NCBI RefSeq assembly: GCF_900104415.1
Contig: NZ_FMXR01000004.1
Coordinates: 248,001 to 312,000 of the forward strand
DNA length: 64,000 bases
DNA from: Eubacterium oxidoreducens
GTDB lineage: Bacteria > Bacillota > Clostridia > Lachnospirales > Lachnospiraceae
Reading direction: 5' to 3'
The notes under the pieces were generated by a model that had not been told where the DNA came from, did no database searches, and saw nothing but the letters and a program-made list of their open reading frames with translations. This document shows, one piece after another, positions 15,774 through 25,083 of this stretch; positions within the stretch are counted from its first letter, which is position 1, and each line of letters begins with the position of its first letter. Made by a program: the position numbers and the translations under genes.

Positions 15774-17435
15774 ATGAAGTCTATTCGAACAAAGTTAATA
15801 GTCTCCTTTATGGGACTGGTCATAGTCATGTTTTTTGTTCTTGCTATTATTGGTGTTTATTATCTGGTTTCGGCAATTGAACTTCATTCTGCAAAGTCGA
15901 CGGACTTGCTGATTGAGGAAAATACAATCGAGTTAAATATGTATTTTTCCGAGGTTGAGCGCTCGGTAACACTTTTAGAGGATTATCTGATTAATATAAT
16001 AGATTATGAGAAGTTTCAAGCGGGTGAAGAGTATCGTGAAGAAATCTATAGCCAGATTGAAGAAAGAGCATTTGCAACGGTTAATATCATGGAAAATGTG
16101 CAGGATGTTTATTTTCGACCTGAGCCTTATAAATATGGCTCTACATCCGGATTTTTCCTTAATGAAACAAAAGATGGTACCTATAAAAGCATAACGCCTA
16201 CCGATATTTTGCAGTATGAAGAAGATGACACGGAGCATGTTGGCTGGTATTATCAGGCAATCAATAATGGAGAAGCATTATGGATGGAACCGTATTCCAA
16301 TGAAAATATTAATTCCTATCTGATTTCTTATGTGGTTCCTGTGTATGAGGGAAGCGACCTGCTTGGAGTTATAGGAATGGATATAGAGATGACCACGATT
16401 CATCAGGTGATTAATCTTATTGATTATCAAAACAGCGAGGGAATGCTGGTTAGTCAGGAGGGGAATCTGCTCTATCACAAAGATTATTCTAAAGGATTAA
16501 CCAAAGAAAACTTTCCGGAAGAGTTACAAGGGGCAAGTACTTATTTTAGTGAGGAATATTGTGATACGGGGGAGAGTTATTCTTATCGGGTCGGATCAAA
16601 GACATACCGTCTTAAAATCAGCAAATTAAGAAACAATATGATGCTGGCGATTACGACTCCGGATTCTAGTTTGTATGCGCTCAGGAAAAAGATGATGGCA
16701 CAATTGGGGTTAATCTTTATACTGGTACTTATCTGCGGATTGCTTGCGTTTATGCATGTAACAAGAAAAATTGTGGCACCGATCCGGGAGCTCATTTCGA
16801 TTTCCTCACGAATTGCACGAGGGGAGTTAGATCAGGAGATTTCCTATCAATCCGATGATGAGATTGGCTCGCTAGCGGAAAGTATTCGAAAGATTAGCGT
16901 AGAGCAAAAAGAATACGTGGATTATATGCATAAGCAATCGTATATTGATGTGATGACCGGAGTCTTCAATAAAGCAGCATATCTTGCGCAGGAAGCAAGG
17001 CTGGATCGTCTGATTCAAGAGAAGATGGCACAGTTTACGGTATTTTTATTTGATATCAACGGCTTAAAGAAGATGAATGATACAAAAGGTCATGAATACG
17101 GAGATATGCTGATAAAAGATGCGGCAATCAATATAAGAGCTGTATTTGGCGGGGAGCAAATCTATCGAATCGGTGGAGATGAGTTTGTTGCTATTATAAA
17201 GAATTGTTCGAGAGAAGATGTAATGCGAGCTCTTGCACGTTTTGATGAACATCTTAGAGCCTTTAATGCTGAAAATGACAGATATGAAGAGGAATTGGCA
17301 ATATCAAAAGGGGTAGCAACTTATCAGCCGGATACGGATATGGAATTTGCATCGGTATTTGCAAGGGCTGACGAGGATATGTATCGTTGTAAAGCAAAAT
17401 ATTATCAGGAACATCATGATCGCAGAAGAGATTAG
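15774..17435 (+). CDS. dCache-HAMP-GGDEF diguanylate cyclase
   Basis: The 553-residue membrane protein has a helix at about 8-30, an extracellular sensor region (dCache type, with DDTEHVGWYYQAINNGEALW and LLGVIGMDIEMT) and a second helix at about 305-325. HAMP (IVAPIRELISISSRIARGEL) follows, then a GGDEF domain with the active motif YRIGGDEFVAII at residues 465-476. DVMTGVFNKAAY marks its start. The enzyme should form c-di-GMP from two GTP. The RxxD inhibitory site expected a few residues before GGDEF is not seen, so product feedback may be absent. It sits between the degenerate GGDEF sensor and the ABC exporter in one operon. Confidence 0.9.
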   Translation: MKSIRTKLIVSFMGLVIVMFFVLAIIGVYYLVSAIELHSAKSTDLLIEENTIELNMYFSEVERSVTLLEDYLINIIDYEKFQAGEEYREEIYSQIEERAFATVNIMENVQDVYFRPEPYKYGSTSGFFLNETKDGTYKSITPTDILQYEEDDTEHVGWYYQAINNGEALWMEPYSNENINSYLISYVVPVYEGSDLLGVIGMDIEMTTIHQVINLIDYQNSEGMLVSQEGNLLYHKDYSKGLTKENFPEELQGASTYFSEEYCDTGESYSYRVGSKTYRLKISKLRNNMMLAITTPDSSLYALRKKMMAQLGLIFILVLICGLLAFMHVTRKIVAPIRELISISSRIARGELDQEISYQSDDEIGSLAESIRKISVEQKEYVDYMHKQSYIDVMTGVFNKAAYLAQEARLDRLIQEKMAQFTVFLFDINGLKKMNDTKGHEYGDMLIKDAAINIRAVFGGEQIYRIGGDEFVAIIKNCSREDVMRALARFDEHLRAFNAENDRYEEELAISKGVATYQPDTDMEFASVFARADEDMYRCKAKYYQEHHDRRRD

Positions 17436-17459
17436 AGAATGATAGTTAGAGGAATTGAT

Positions 17460-19229
17460 ATGAAAAAGAAGCCATCTACTACTAGAAGAACGATTTATTA
17501 TTACACAAAGGCAACTTTTCGTCATTGGCCGTTTTTTTTACTGGATATATTGTCCGGTGTTGGATATGCTTATTTTTTGACATTTGGAAATCCACTCATA
17601 ATCGGCAAAATTGTAGATATTATAAGCGTACGAAAGATTGCATCAAATGAAGTATTTGAGGTGTTTGGTCCTTATATTATCCTACTTGTGTTGTGCAATG
17701 TATTGGGACAGGTATCGAGTAAGCTGCAAGATTACAGTTTGTGGAAACTTCAAATCAAGGTTTATTATGATTTATCTACAATGTGTTTTGATACATTGTC
17801 CAATCAGTCTATGACGTTTCACAATAATCGATTTGGAGGATCTTTGGTCAGTCAGACCAGTAAATTTGCAAGTGCATATAACCAGCTGATGAATACGATA
17901 ACATATTCAATCATACCGGCAGTTGCAACGGTGGTATTTATCATCTGGATTTTGCTTCCGTTGGTGCCTTTATATACCTTGGCGGTTGTCATATTTCTTG
18001 CGGTATATATCCTGATTGTGTATCTCATGTTCAGAAGATTGCTCAAGTTAAATGCCAAGACGGCAGGTGCGCAAAATCGTCTGTCCGGGGAATTGTCCGA
18101 CAGTATCACGAATATACTGGCGGTAAAGACATCCGGAAGAGAGCAGTATGAGAGGGATTTGTTTAAAAAAGTGAACAAAGAAGTCTATGATACGGATTCT
18201 AAGAGAATGCGAGGTTCGATGTGGTCCGGTTCGGTAGCTTCTGCCATGATTGTCGTGATTATGGTGGTCATGACCATCTTTATTACCGGTGGACAGCCTT
18301 GGTTTGGCATCAGTGCAGGAACACTGATTATGATGTTCACGTATACGAATACCTTAACTCTTCGCTTCAATATGCTAACGTCTGTGATGCAAAATATAAA
18401 TCGTGCATTTGGAGATGCGCATGATATGACAGCTATATTGGATGAGCCACGTCTGGTTTCTGATGTGGATCATGCAAAGGATCTTCAGGTTGATGGTGGA
18501 CAGATATCATTTTCAGATCTTAGCTTTCGCTATATAGACGGGAAAGTGCCAACTACGGTATTTGAGCATTTTAATTTGCAGATACCGGCAGGGCAACGGG
18601 TTGGACTGGTTGGAAAGTCAGGCTCCGGAAAAACGACGATTACGAGGCTTTTGCTTAGGCTGGCGGATATTCAAGAAGGTGCAATCTATGTTGATGGGCA
18701 AGACATTTCTAAGGTGACGCAGACAAGTCTTCGAAGACAGATTGCTTATGTACCGCAAGAGCCATTGCTGTTTCATCGTACGATTGCGGAAAATATCGCA
18801 TACGGAAGGCCGGCGGCGACGATGGAGGAGATTCGACAGGCTGCGCATGATGCCAATGCGCTTGAATTTATTGAGCAGCTGCCGGACGGATTTGATACCA
18901 TTACGGGAGAAAGAGGTGTGAAACTATCCGGAGGTCAAAGGCAGAGAATTGCCATAGCAAGAGCGATACTTACGGATGCACCGATTTTGGTTTTGGATGA
19001 AGCAACAAGTGCACTCGATTCGGAAAGTGAGCAGCTTATTCAAGAAGCTCTTGAAAATCTGATGAGAAACAGAACATCCATTGTTGTTGCCCATAGATTA
19101 TCGACGGTTGCAAAACTGGATCGTATTGTGGTTTTGAAAGATGGAGTGATAGCAGAAGACGGGACGCATGAAAAGCTCCTTGAGGAAAATGGCGAGTATG
19201 CCGGTCTTTGGAAACGACAGACAACATAA
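17460..19229 (+). CDS. ABC exporter half-transporter (permease-ATPase fusion)
   Basis: The protein has about 589 residues from ATG 17460, which has AGAGGAA 7 nt upstream; an ATG at 17439 lacks such a site. An N-terminal ABC exporter membrane domain of six helices (about 1-310) is followed by an ATPase: Walker A GKSGSGKTT, Q-loop YVPQEPLLF, signature LSGGQRQR, Walker B ILVLDEATSALD, H-loop VAHRLST. The arrangement fits MsbA/LmrA-type lipid, drug or peptide exporters acting as a homodimer. It ends the operon of kinase-DegV, dead GGDEF and cyclase, 24 nt after the last. The cargo is unknown; the DegV domain upstream makes a lipid-like cargo worth considering. Confidence 0.88.
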   Translation: MKKKPSTTRRTIYYYTKATFRHWPFFLLDILSGVGYAYFLTFGNPLIIGKIVDIISVRKIASNEVFEVFGPYIILLVLCNVLGQVSSKLQDYSLWKLQIKVYYDLSTMCFDTLSNQSMTFHNNRFGGSLVSQTSKFASAYNQLMNTITYSIIPAVATVVFIIWILLPLVPLYTLAVVIFLAVYILIVYLMFRRLLKLNAKTAGAQNRLSGELSDSITNILAVKTSGREQYERDLFKKVNKEVYDTDSKRMRGSMWSGSVASAMIVVIMVVMTIFITGGQPWFGISAGTLIMMFTYTNTLTLRFNMLTSVMQNINRAFGDAHDMTAILDEPRLVSDVDHAKDLQVDGGQISFSDLSFRYIDGKVPTTVFEHFNLQIPAGQRVGLVGKSGSGKTTITRLLLRLADIQEGAIYVDGQDISKVTQTSLRRQIAYVPQEPLLFHRTIAENIAYGRPAATMEEIRQAAHDANALEFIEQLPDGFDTITGERGVKLSGGQRQRIAIARAILTDAPILVLDEATSALDSESEQLIQEALENLMRNRTSIVVAHRLSTVAKLDRIVVLKDGVIAEDGTHEKLLEENGEYAGLWKRQTT

Positions 19230-19233
19230 AAAA

Positions 19234-19272
19234 ATGGAGTTGTACAGATTCGAGTACAACTCCATTTTCTTT
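19234..19272. terminator. Bidirectional terminator between ABC exporter and chemoreceptor
   Basis: ATGGAGTTGTAC (19234-19245) pairs perfectly with GTACAACTCCAT (19254-19265) over an 8-nt loop. It has TTTTCTTT on the plus side and a run of T on the minus side. It serves both convergent genes. Confidence 0.9.
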
Positions 19273-19274
19273 AC

Positions 19275-21356
19275 TTATAACTCAAATTTTTCTACGATTT
19301 CATTAATCTGGTTAGAGTTTTTACTGTTGGTGTCTGTAATGTCACCCATCTGTTCGGAAATGGATTGCATAACTTCATTCTTTTCTACAATTTCGGTAAC
19401 CGCGTGTTCGTTTTGATCGGCAGCTTCTGCAACCGCGTCAGCAGAATCGACGATTTCTTGCATATAAGCTTTGAGCTGATGCATAGAGTCTGTAATCGCC
19501 TCAATCGCTTCGCTGATTTGGTTTGATTGTTCTCCGTATTCGTCAGAAGCCTCTGCAAATTTTTCAAAGTTTACTAAGATATCTTTTTCCATATAATTGA
19601 TGATTTCCTGGAAGCAACTGCGGACATTTTCAACAGATTGGTTAGAGTCTTGTACAATCGCCTGAATATGTTCTGCAGTTTCTTTGGATTGATCCGCTAA
19701 GGAGCTGATTTCTTCCGCAACAACAGCAAAACCACGTCCGGCTTCTCCGGCACGTGCGGCTTCAATGCTGGCGTTAAGCGCAAGCAGATTGGTCTGACCG
19801 GCAATGCCCAAGATATCATCAACCATGGAATTGATGTTCTCGATTGCGTGAAGTCCATCCACAGCAATATCAATTTTTTCTTTTTGTTCTTCAATCTTGA
19901 CACGACCAACGTTAAGCGCGTTTTTGGCACCGTTTTTAATCTCCTCGGATTTGGCTAACAGTTTGTCGGTGATTTCATCGGATTTGTCAACCTTTTCCGT
20001 TATCTCATCTACCGAGTTAAAGACATTGGATACAGCGTCATTTACATTGGATACGGAACTGTTCGTATTTGCAATGCTTGCGTAGAGTTCTTCTGTAACC
20101 GTAGCATTATTTGTGACGGAATCTGACAGGTTTTGCATGGCATCTCCCATGGTATGTGCAGTTCCGCTGATATCATTACGACAATCTTCAAGCTGGTGAA
20201 CCGCATGTCGTATTCCGTGAGCCATTTCGCGGAGTGCATTTGCCATATTGCCGATTTCATCCTTGCGTTTGGAAAGTGGTTTAATATCATCTGTCAGACG
20301 GAGGTTTAACGTTCCAAATCGGGCAATGGATTCGGCAATGAGAGGCAGCGGCTTCATCATGATGCGCGTTACGATTGCTGTTATGACGGCAATGGCAACC
20401 GCTACTATGATGCAAAGTAGAATCAGGATATGTGAGATATTCGTTGATTCACTAAATACTTCTGCCTGAGAGTCTTTCATAATAAACAACCAGCCTTGTT
20501 CCGGCATATAAAGTTCAGCGCTGATATAACCGACTCCGTTATGTTCAAATAGTGCAGTTACCACTTCTTCAGATTGGAGTTCCTTGGCAGTTTCAATGGC
20601 ATTTTTCATATCACTTTCTACTTCGGTTCCTTGCAAGGAATTATCTTCGCTGTTAAAAAGGTATGTGCCGTTATTAACATCTAGTAGGTAGTATGTGCTG
20701 TTTTCAAAGCCATCTACAGGCTGTTCATTTAAAATATCGATCAATGGCTGCGTGTAAGCACCACCTCCAACGACACCTATAAGTTCGCCGGTTTTTGGAT
20801 TTTTAACCGGATAATAATTTACAAGTACCATAGTGCCGTCTCCATTGGCAGTTGCTTTCATTCCTGCAAAGTAAGTGGAATTGGATGAGACGTTTTCAAG
20901 GTTTTCCATTAAAGCTTCTCGTTCGTCTTCATCTTCACGAAGATAGTTGCCGATATTCTCAGGATTTGAATGGCAGATCTGTTTCGTGTCACCATCCGCA
21001 ACAAATAATCCTTCAAAACGATCCGGATAGACGTTTTCTTTATATTCTTGTACATACTTTTCCGCAAGTACATATAATTCGTCAGCAGTATTTCCGGATT
21101 CTTGATTTCCTTTTAAAGCTTCAATATATTGCCAGTAGATGCCGGATTGACCGTATGCAACAACCGATTCTCGAAGAGAATTGTTATATTCATTAATTAA
21201 TTCCACTCGGGATTTTACGGCCTCTGATAAAGATTCTTCTGCGTTTTTCTGTGCTAGATTAGTAACTTTGCTATTGGTTAAAAAGCATAAAACGGCCATA
21301 CCAATAACAACGACAATTACAATCATAGCTGTAATTTTGGTTGATAATTTTTTCAT
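19275..21356 (-). CDS. Methyl-accepting chemotaxis protein
   Basis: The protein has about 693 residues from ATG 21356, which is preceded by AAGGAGAG; a 12-codon extension upstream is open but unsupported. Helices at about 8-28 and near 325-345 bracket a dCache sensor region ([20 protein letters not shown]). HAMP follows, then a long coiled-coil signalling domain with the conserved tip [20 protein letters not shown] and [11 protein letters not shown], which contacts CheA and CheW. It transmits an external ligand signal to the flagellar motor or a related pathway. No che genes are in the window, so it is an orphan receptor. It closes the signalling block next to the c-di-GMP operon. Confidence 0.92.
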   Translation of the reverse strand: MKKLSTKITAMIVIVVVIGMAVLCFLTNSKVTNLAQKNAEESLSEAVKSRVELINEYNNSLRESVVAYGQSGIYWQYIEALKGNQESGNTADELYVLAEKYVQEYKENVYPDRFEGLFVADGDTKQICHSNPENIGNYLREDEDEREALMENLENVSSNSTYFAGMKATANGDGTMVLVNYYPVKNPKTGELIGVVGGGAYTQPLIDILNEQPVDGFENSTYYLLDVNNGTYLFNSEDNSLQGTEVESDMKNAIETAKELQSEEVVTALFEHNGVGYISAELYMPEQGWLFIMKDSQAEVFSESTNISHILILLCIIVAVAIAVITAIVTRIMMKPLPLIAESIARFGTLNLRLTDDIKPLSKRKDEIGNMANALREMAHGIRHAVHQLEDCRNDISGTAHTMGDAMQNLSDSVTNNATVTEELYASIANTNSSVSNVNDAVSNVFNSVDEITEKVDKSDEITDKLLAKSEEIKNGAKNALNVGRVKIEEQKEKIDIAVDGLHAIENINSMVDDILGIAGQTNLLALNASIEAARAGEAGRGFAVVAEEISSLADQSKETAEHIQAIVQDSNQSVENVRSCFQEIINYMEKDILVNFEKFAEASDEYGEQSNQISEAIEAITDSMHQLKAYMQEIVDSADAVAEAADQNEHAVTEIVEKNEVMQSISEQMGDITDTNSKNSNQINEIVEKFEL

Positions 21357-21593
21357 ATGCTCTCCTTCTTTGTGTATTATGTTATAGCACATAACTTTTT
21401 AATATCTATATTATAACACTAAAATCAAAAAATGAAATACTAAAGGACTACGCAGATAGGAGCAGAGGACTGGCTGCAAAAAAGAACTGACGGGAGGAAA
21501 TATCTAAACTTGCGGTTCATTTTGCAATTGTTATAGGGGTGTTATGATTGATCTAACTTAGCAAAACACGATTCGTTAGGGAGGTTATGACGA

Positions 21594-21776
21594 ATGAAAA
21601 AAATGACATCCGCATATGCGAACAAGTTATTAAGACAGTTAAGAGAAGACAAAGAATATTTCCTCAACAAGGAGGAAGTATCCGCAACGTATGTTGCGGC
21701 CGTTGGCGAGGAGCCGATTATTCCCGAGTTCGATTATCGTAAGAACGCAGTTCAAAAATATTTGATGGTGAAATAA
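21594..21776 (+). CDS. Small protein of unknown function, possibly a truncated N-terminus
   Basis: The 60-residue product (MKKMTSAYANKLLRQLREDK and onward) has GGGAGG upstream of its start. From memory, the segment TSAYANKLLRQL...NKE...TYVAAVGEEPIIPEFDY resembles the N-terminus of a longer clostridial protein of about 150 residues. Here the frame ends early, 60 bp before dispersed repeat copy C, so this may be a fragment. No function can be given. Confidence 0.45.
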   Translation: MKKMTSAYANKLLRQLREDKEYFLNKEEVSATYVAAVGEEPIIPEFDYRKNAVQKYLMVK

Positions 21777-21840
21777 AGTCGCGGTTAGTGTAAAGCGTGA
21801 TGGATGACATTGTTATTGATGATTCCGTTATTTCTTAAGG

Positions 21841-21970
21841 TTTAACTCAGTCGGAGTACAAGCTCCGACTGAGTTAAACGCTCCGCGAGGATGCGCACGG
21901 ATTCGGACAGGAATTTGTCTGCTGAAGCAGACCCGAATCCGGCGCGCAAGACTCGCGAGCGAGTCTTGAC
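21841..21970 (+). repeat. 130-bp three-hairpin dispersed repeat, copy C
   Basis: This is the most complete copy, with edges TTTAACTCAG and GAGTCTTGAC. It contains the end hairpin AACTCAGTCGGAG/CTCCGACTGAGTT, the middle hairpin CGGATTCGG/CCGAATCCG with inner GTCTGCT/AGCAGAC, and the palindrome AAGACTCG-cgag-CGAGTCTT. It lies between the small gene at 21594 and the HxlR gene. Confidence 0.88.
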
Positions 21971-22029
21971 AGTTTTCATTGGATGATTTGGAATGGAAGG
22001 CTGTAAAAAACTTGAATCGCAAGATTCAT

Positions 22030-22059
22030 AGAGCGCCAAAGTTTGGTTACAGGCGCTCT
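22030..22059 (+). terminator. Hairpin upstream of the hxlR terminator
   Basis: AGAGCGCC (22030-22037) pairs with GGCGCTCT (22052-22059), followed by a short T-run (TTTA). It may end transcription coming from the 21594 side. Confidence 0.5.
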
Positions 22060-22064
22060 TTAAA

Positions 22065-22110
22065 ATGGGGAGAGAAAGAGCCTATAAGTTCTTCTCTCCC
22101 CATTTTTTTA
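22065..22110. terminator. Terminator overlapping the 3' codons of the HxlR gene
   Basis: ATGGGGAGAGAA (22065-22076) pairs with TTCTCTCCCCAT (22092-22103), with T-runs on both sides. The right arm is also the coding sequence for the last residues (KKWGEKNL) of the minus-strand regulator, so coding sequence and terminator share bases. Confidence 0.75.
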
Positions 22111-22420
22111 GTTCCAGTAAGATTGGAATCAGGGATTTGGCTTTGTCTGTCAAAGAATATTCGACTCGGACTGGCATTTCGTCATATTGGGTACGAATGA
22201 CAAATTCATCGGCCTCAAGTTCTTTTAACGATTGTGCCAGCATCGTGTTGGTAATGCCATAGACAGAGCGGCGAAGATCACCATATCGGACAATGTCGTT
22301 GTTGTCGATGACACATAAAATCATAATTTTCCATTTGCCGCCAAGGATATTCATGACCTTCTTTAGGGCACATCCTTCGCCGGCGATTTCATCACATAAA
22401 GGTTCTTTTTTCTTATTCAT
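22082..22420 (-). CDS. HxlR-family winged-helix transcriptional regulator
   Basis: The 112-residue protein keeps the HxlR pattern throughout: a Cys early in the protein (EGCALKKVMNILGGKWKIMI), then YGDLRRSVYGITNTMLAQSL as the recognition helix region, and VRVEYSLTDKAKSLIPIL as the wing and C-terminal helix. HxlR proteins sense aldehydes, quinones or redox change, often through that Cys. It is divergent from the ferredoxin operon at 22539, and the 118-bp gap holds paired repeats that are likely operators. It probably controls that operon and itself. Confidence 0.9.
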   Translation of the reverse strand: MNKKKEPLCDEIAGEGCALKKVMNILGGKWKIMILCVIDNNDIVRYGDLRRSVYGITNTMLAQSLKELEADEFVIRTQYDEMPVRVEYSLTDKAKSLIPILLELKKWGEKNL

Positions 22421-22432
22421 ACTCAGTTTTTC

Positions 22433-22487
22433 CTTACCAGGTTAATAATTATTGCGTACTTGATATATTTTTCTTACCACATATAAT
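22433..22487 (+). promoter_or_regulatory. Promoter with paired direct-repeat operators
   Basis: TTGATA (22460-22465) and TATAAT (22482-22487) are 16 nt apart and point to the ferredoxin gene. Two repeats, CTTACCAGGTTAATAA (22433) and CTTACCACATATAATAA (22473), are spaced 40 bp apart. The second lies across the -10 element, as expected for a repressor site of the divergent HxlR protein. Confidence 0.6.
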
Positions 22488-22538
22488 AAACGTATCGGCT
22501 GATAAATGCAAATAAAACTTAAGAAAAGGAATTAGAAG

Positions 22539-22748
22539 ATGGCAAGAAAAAAGGCGAGAGCGAATAAGCAAATCTGTGTGGCTTGTGGTGTGTGTGCATT
22601 ACAATGCCCGCGGGAAGCGATTCGGATTGAACAAGGATGCTATGCAGTTGTAGATGAAGGAACTTGTGTGGGGTGTGGGATTTGTGCAAAGGCCTGTCCG
22701 GCGGATGCCCTTTTGATTCATGAGGAGGTGGCATATGGCGTCGGTTAA
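22539..22748 (+). CDS. 2[4Fe-4S] ferredoxin-like protein
   Basis: The 69-residue protein has two C-x-x-C-x-x-C-x-x-x-C-P motifs (CVACGVCALQCP and CVGCGICAKACP), each binding a [4Fe-4S] cluster. A basic N-terminus (MARKKARANKQ) precedes the first. It is a small soluble electron carrier and should exchange electrons with the membrane Fe-S protein encoded next, whose start overlaps its last 14 nt. Confidence 0.92.
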   Translation: MARKKARANKQICVACGVCALQCPREAIRIEQGCYAVVDEGTCVGCGICAKACPADALLIHEEVAYGVG

Positions 22749-23346
22749 AAAAACACATCATTGGTATGAATATCTATGGATTTGGTCGATTGTATTTTTT
22801 GCACTTGGATTTTACAATATCTTATTTGCATGGCTTGGGATGATTGATTTTATCCTGCCACTGATCTTTGCGGTATTTGGAGGAAACAAGTGGTTCTGCA
22901 ATCATATGTGTGGCAGAGGTCAGCTGTTTTGGCTGCTTGGTCATAAACTGAAATGTTCTAGAAAAAAGAGTGCGCCAAGATGGATGGTGACGAAATGGTT
23001 TCGCTATGGATTTTTGATATTTTTTATGACGATGTTCGCAACTATGTTGTTTCAGACGTATCTTGTCTTTGCAGGACAAGGTTCACTTAGAAAAGTAATC
23101 AAATTATTTTGGACATTTAAGATTCCGTGGAAATGGACTTATGAGGGAAGCATCTTTCCGGACTGGGTCGCTCAGTTTGGTTATGGCTTCTATGGGCTAA
23201 TGGTAACTTCAACCCTGATTGGTCTGATTGTCATGGTATTATTTAAAGAAAGAACCTGGTGCACATTCTGCCCGATGGGGACGATGACACAGGGAATCTG
23301 TCAGGTCCAAAACAGGCTTAAAAAACAGGAGGTACAAAATGGGTAA
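22735..23346 (+). CDS. Membrane iron-sulfur protein, NapH/CcoG-like
   Basis: The product has about 203 residues from ATG 22735, chosen because GAGGAGG sits just upstream. It has about four membrane helices and two cysteine clusters: HMCGRGQLFW after the second helix and TWCTFCPMGTMTQGIC near the end. The CxxxCP/CxxC pattern resembles the 4Fe-4S membrane subunits NapH and CcoG, which pass electrons between quinol or ferredoxin and partner enzymes. It overlaps the ferredoxin gene and, by 8 nt, the CoA-disulfide reductase gene, so the three are translationally coupled. Confidence 0.78.
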   Translation: MASVKKTHHWYEYLWIWSIVFFALGFYNILFAWLGMIDFILPLIFAVFGGNKWFCNHMCGRGQLFWLLGHKLKCSRKKSAPRWMVTKWFRYGFLIFFMTMFATMLFQTYLVFAGQGSLRKVIKLFWTFKIPWKWTYEGSIFPDWVAQFGYGFYGLMVTSTLIGLIVMVLFKERTWCTFCPMGTMTQGICQVQNRLKKQEVQNG

Positions 23347-24988
23347 GACGGTGATAATCGGAGGCGTGGCAGCAGGCGCAAGTTGTGCAGCGAGACTTCG
23401 AAGATTAAAAGAAGAGGAAGAAATTGTATTGCTTGAGCGTGGGGAATATATTTCATATGCCAATTGCGGACTACCGTATCATGTAGGAGAGGTCATTGAA
23501 GAGCGCGACAATCTGCTGGTTATGAAAAAGCAGGTGATGGTGAATCGGTTTAAGATTGATGTTCGGGACAAAAGCGAAGCAATCGGAATCGATACAGCTA
23601 AAAAACAAGTGACGATTCGCGAAGCATCCGGTAATGAGTACCAAGAATCTTATGATAACTTGCTGATTGCGACCGGTTCGTCGCCGTATCGTCCGAATGT
23701 GGAAGGAATCGATTCCGACAAGGTTAAGAGTTTGTGGACGGTATCGGATACCGACGAGATTAAGGGGTACATCAAAAATCACGGCGCCAAAAGTGTTGTG
23801 GTAATCGGCGGTGGATTTATCGGGCTTGAGATGGCAGAAAATCTCCATCAGCTTGGACTTGAAGTGACGATTGTGCAGTCGCCGAAGCAGGTGATGAAGC
23901 AGCTTGACTTTGAGATGGCAAAGATTCTACACCGTAATATTGAAAAGCACGGTGTGAAGCTGATTTTAGAAGACGGCGTTGCAGGATTCAGCGATTGTGG
24001 TGACCATCTTACCATTACGCTTCGAAGCAAAACAGAGCTTAATGCAGACTTTGCGGTGCTTTCCATTGGGGTGCGAGCGAACAGTGATATTGCCAAAGAG
24101 GCTAAAATTGCGGTGAATGAAGATGGCGGCATTGTCGTTGATGACAGAATGCGTACAAGTGCACCTTGTGTCTATGCAGCAGGAGACGTAGTAGAAGTAA
24201 AAGACTATGTCTTAGGAGGCAGAACGATGGTGCCGTTAGCAGGGCCGGCGAATAAACAGGGAAGAATTGTGGCGGATAATATCGCAGGGATTGCTTCATC
24301 GTACAAAGGAACGCAGGGATCGTTTGTGATTCAGGTCTTTGATTTTACGGCATCTTCCACAGGAGTAAATGAAAAGACCCTTATTGCGAAAGGCTATGTA
24401 AAAGGCAAGGATTATGAGACAGTTTTCATCACGCAAAACTCGCATGCGGGCTATTATCCGGGTGCGAAGCCACTTTATGTAAAACTCATTTTCTCGATGG
24501 ACGGTAAGAAGATTTACGGCGCACAGGTAGTGGGACAGGAAGGCGCAGATAAGCGTATCGACACTATCGCAGCGGCAATGCAGTTTGGCGCATCTGTGAA
24601 GGATCTTGCCAATTTAGAGCTTGCATATGCACCTCCATATTCATCCGCAAAAGATCCGGTAAACATGGCCGGTTATGTAGCAGAAAATGTAATCAATGGT
24701 TATGTAAGATTGGCTGAATGGAATGAACTAGAGACGAATCAGGATGCTGTAGTATTAGATGTCAGGGAAAAACCGGAACTACAAACGTTCGCATTTGATG
24801 GTGCCATTCATATTCCGCTTGGACAATTAAGAGACAGAATTGGAGAATTAGACCGGGGAAAAGAATATATCGTGATGTGCGGAATCGGTGTACGCGCTTA
24901 CAATGCATCAAGGATATTGGCGCAACATGGAATCACAAAAACCAAGGTCTATCCGGGCGGCGTAAAATATTATCGTGCAATTCATTAA
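23339..24988 (+). CDS. CoA-disulfide reductase/NADH oxidase with C-terminal rhodanese domain
   Basis: The 549-residue flavoenzyme begins with an FAD-binding site (VIIGGVAAGASCAARLRR). Its redox Cys43 sits in YANCGLPYHVGE, the single-cysteine motif of CoA-disulfide and persulfide reductases. A second nucleotide site (VVVIGGGFIGLEMAENLHQL) binds NAD(P)H. Residues about 455-549 form a rhodanese domain with a cysteine in YIVMCGIGVRAYNAS. Fused enzymes of this type reduce CoA-disulfides, persulfides or polysulfide. Together with the ferredoxin and the membrane Fe-S protein it suggests a sulfur or thiol redox system under HxlR control. Confidence 0.9.
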   Translation: MGKTVIIGGVAAGASCAARLRRLKEEEEIVLLERGEYISYANCGLPYHVGEVIEERDNLLVMKKQVMVNRFKIDVRDKSEAIGIDTAKKQVTIREASGNEYQESYDNLLIATGSSPYRPNVEGIDSDKVKSLWTVSDTDEIKGYIKNHGAKSVVVIGGGFIGLEMAENLHQLGLEVTIVQSPKQVMKQLDFEMAKILHRNIEKHGVKLILEDGVAGFSDCGDHLTITLRSKTELNADFAVLSIGVRANSDIAKEAKIAVNEDGGIVVDDRMRTSAPCVYAAGDVVEVKDYVLGGRTMVPLAGPANKQGRIVADNIAGIASSYKGTQGSFVIQVFDFTASSTGVNEKTLIAKGYVKGKDYETVFITQNSHAGYYPGAKPLYVKLIFSMDGKKIYGAQVVGQEGADKRIDTIAAAMQFGASVKDLANLELAYAPPYSSAKDPVNMAGYVAENVINGYVRLAEWNELETNQDAVVLDVREKPELQTFAFDGAIHIPLGQLRDRIGELDRGKEYIVMCGIGVRAYNASRILAQHGITKTKVYPGGVKYYRAIH

Positions 24989-24995
24989 AATAATG

Positions 24996-25027
24996 AAAAG
25001 AACTCGCGACCTGCGGGTTCTTTTTTG
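24996..25027 (+). terminator. Rho-independent terminator of the redox operon
   Basis: AAAAGAAC-t-CGC pairs with GCG-g-GTTCTTTT, followed by T-run. It begins within 10 nt of the CoA-disulfide reductase stop. Confidence 0.85.
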
Positions 25028-25056
25028 TTGTCAAAAATTGAGGATTCTTGTAGTAT
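25028..25056 (+). promoter_or_regulatory. Promoter for the ABC-F gene
   Basis: TTGTCA (25028-25033) and TAGTAT (25051-25056) are 17 nt apart and lie 27 nt before GTG 25084. Confidence 0.5.
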
Positions 25057-25083
25057 AGAAAAAAATGGCAGGAGAAGAGATAC

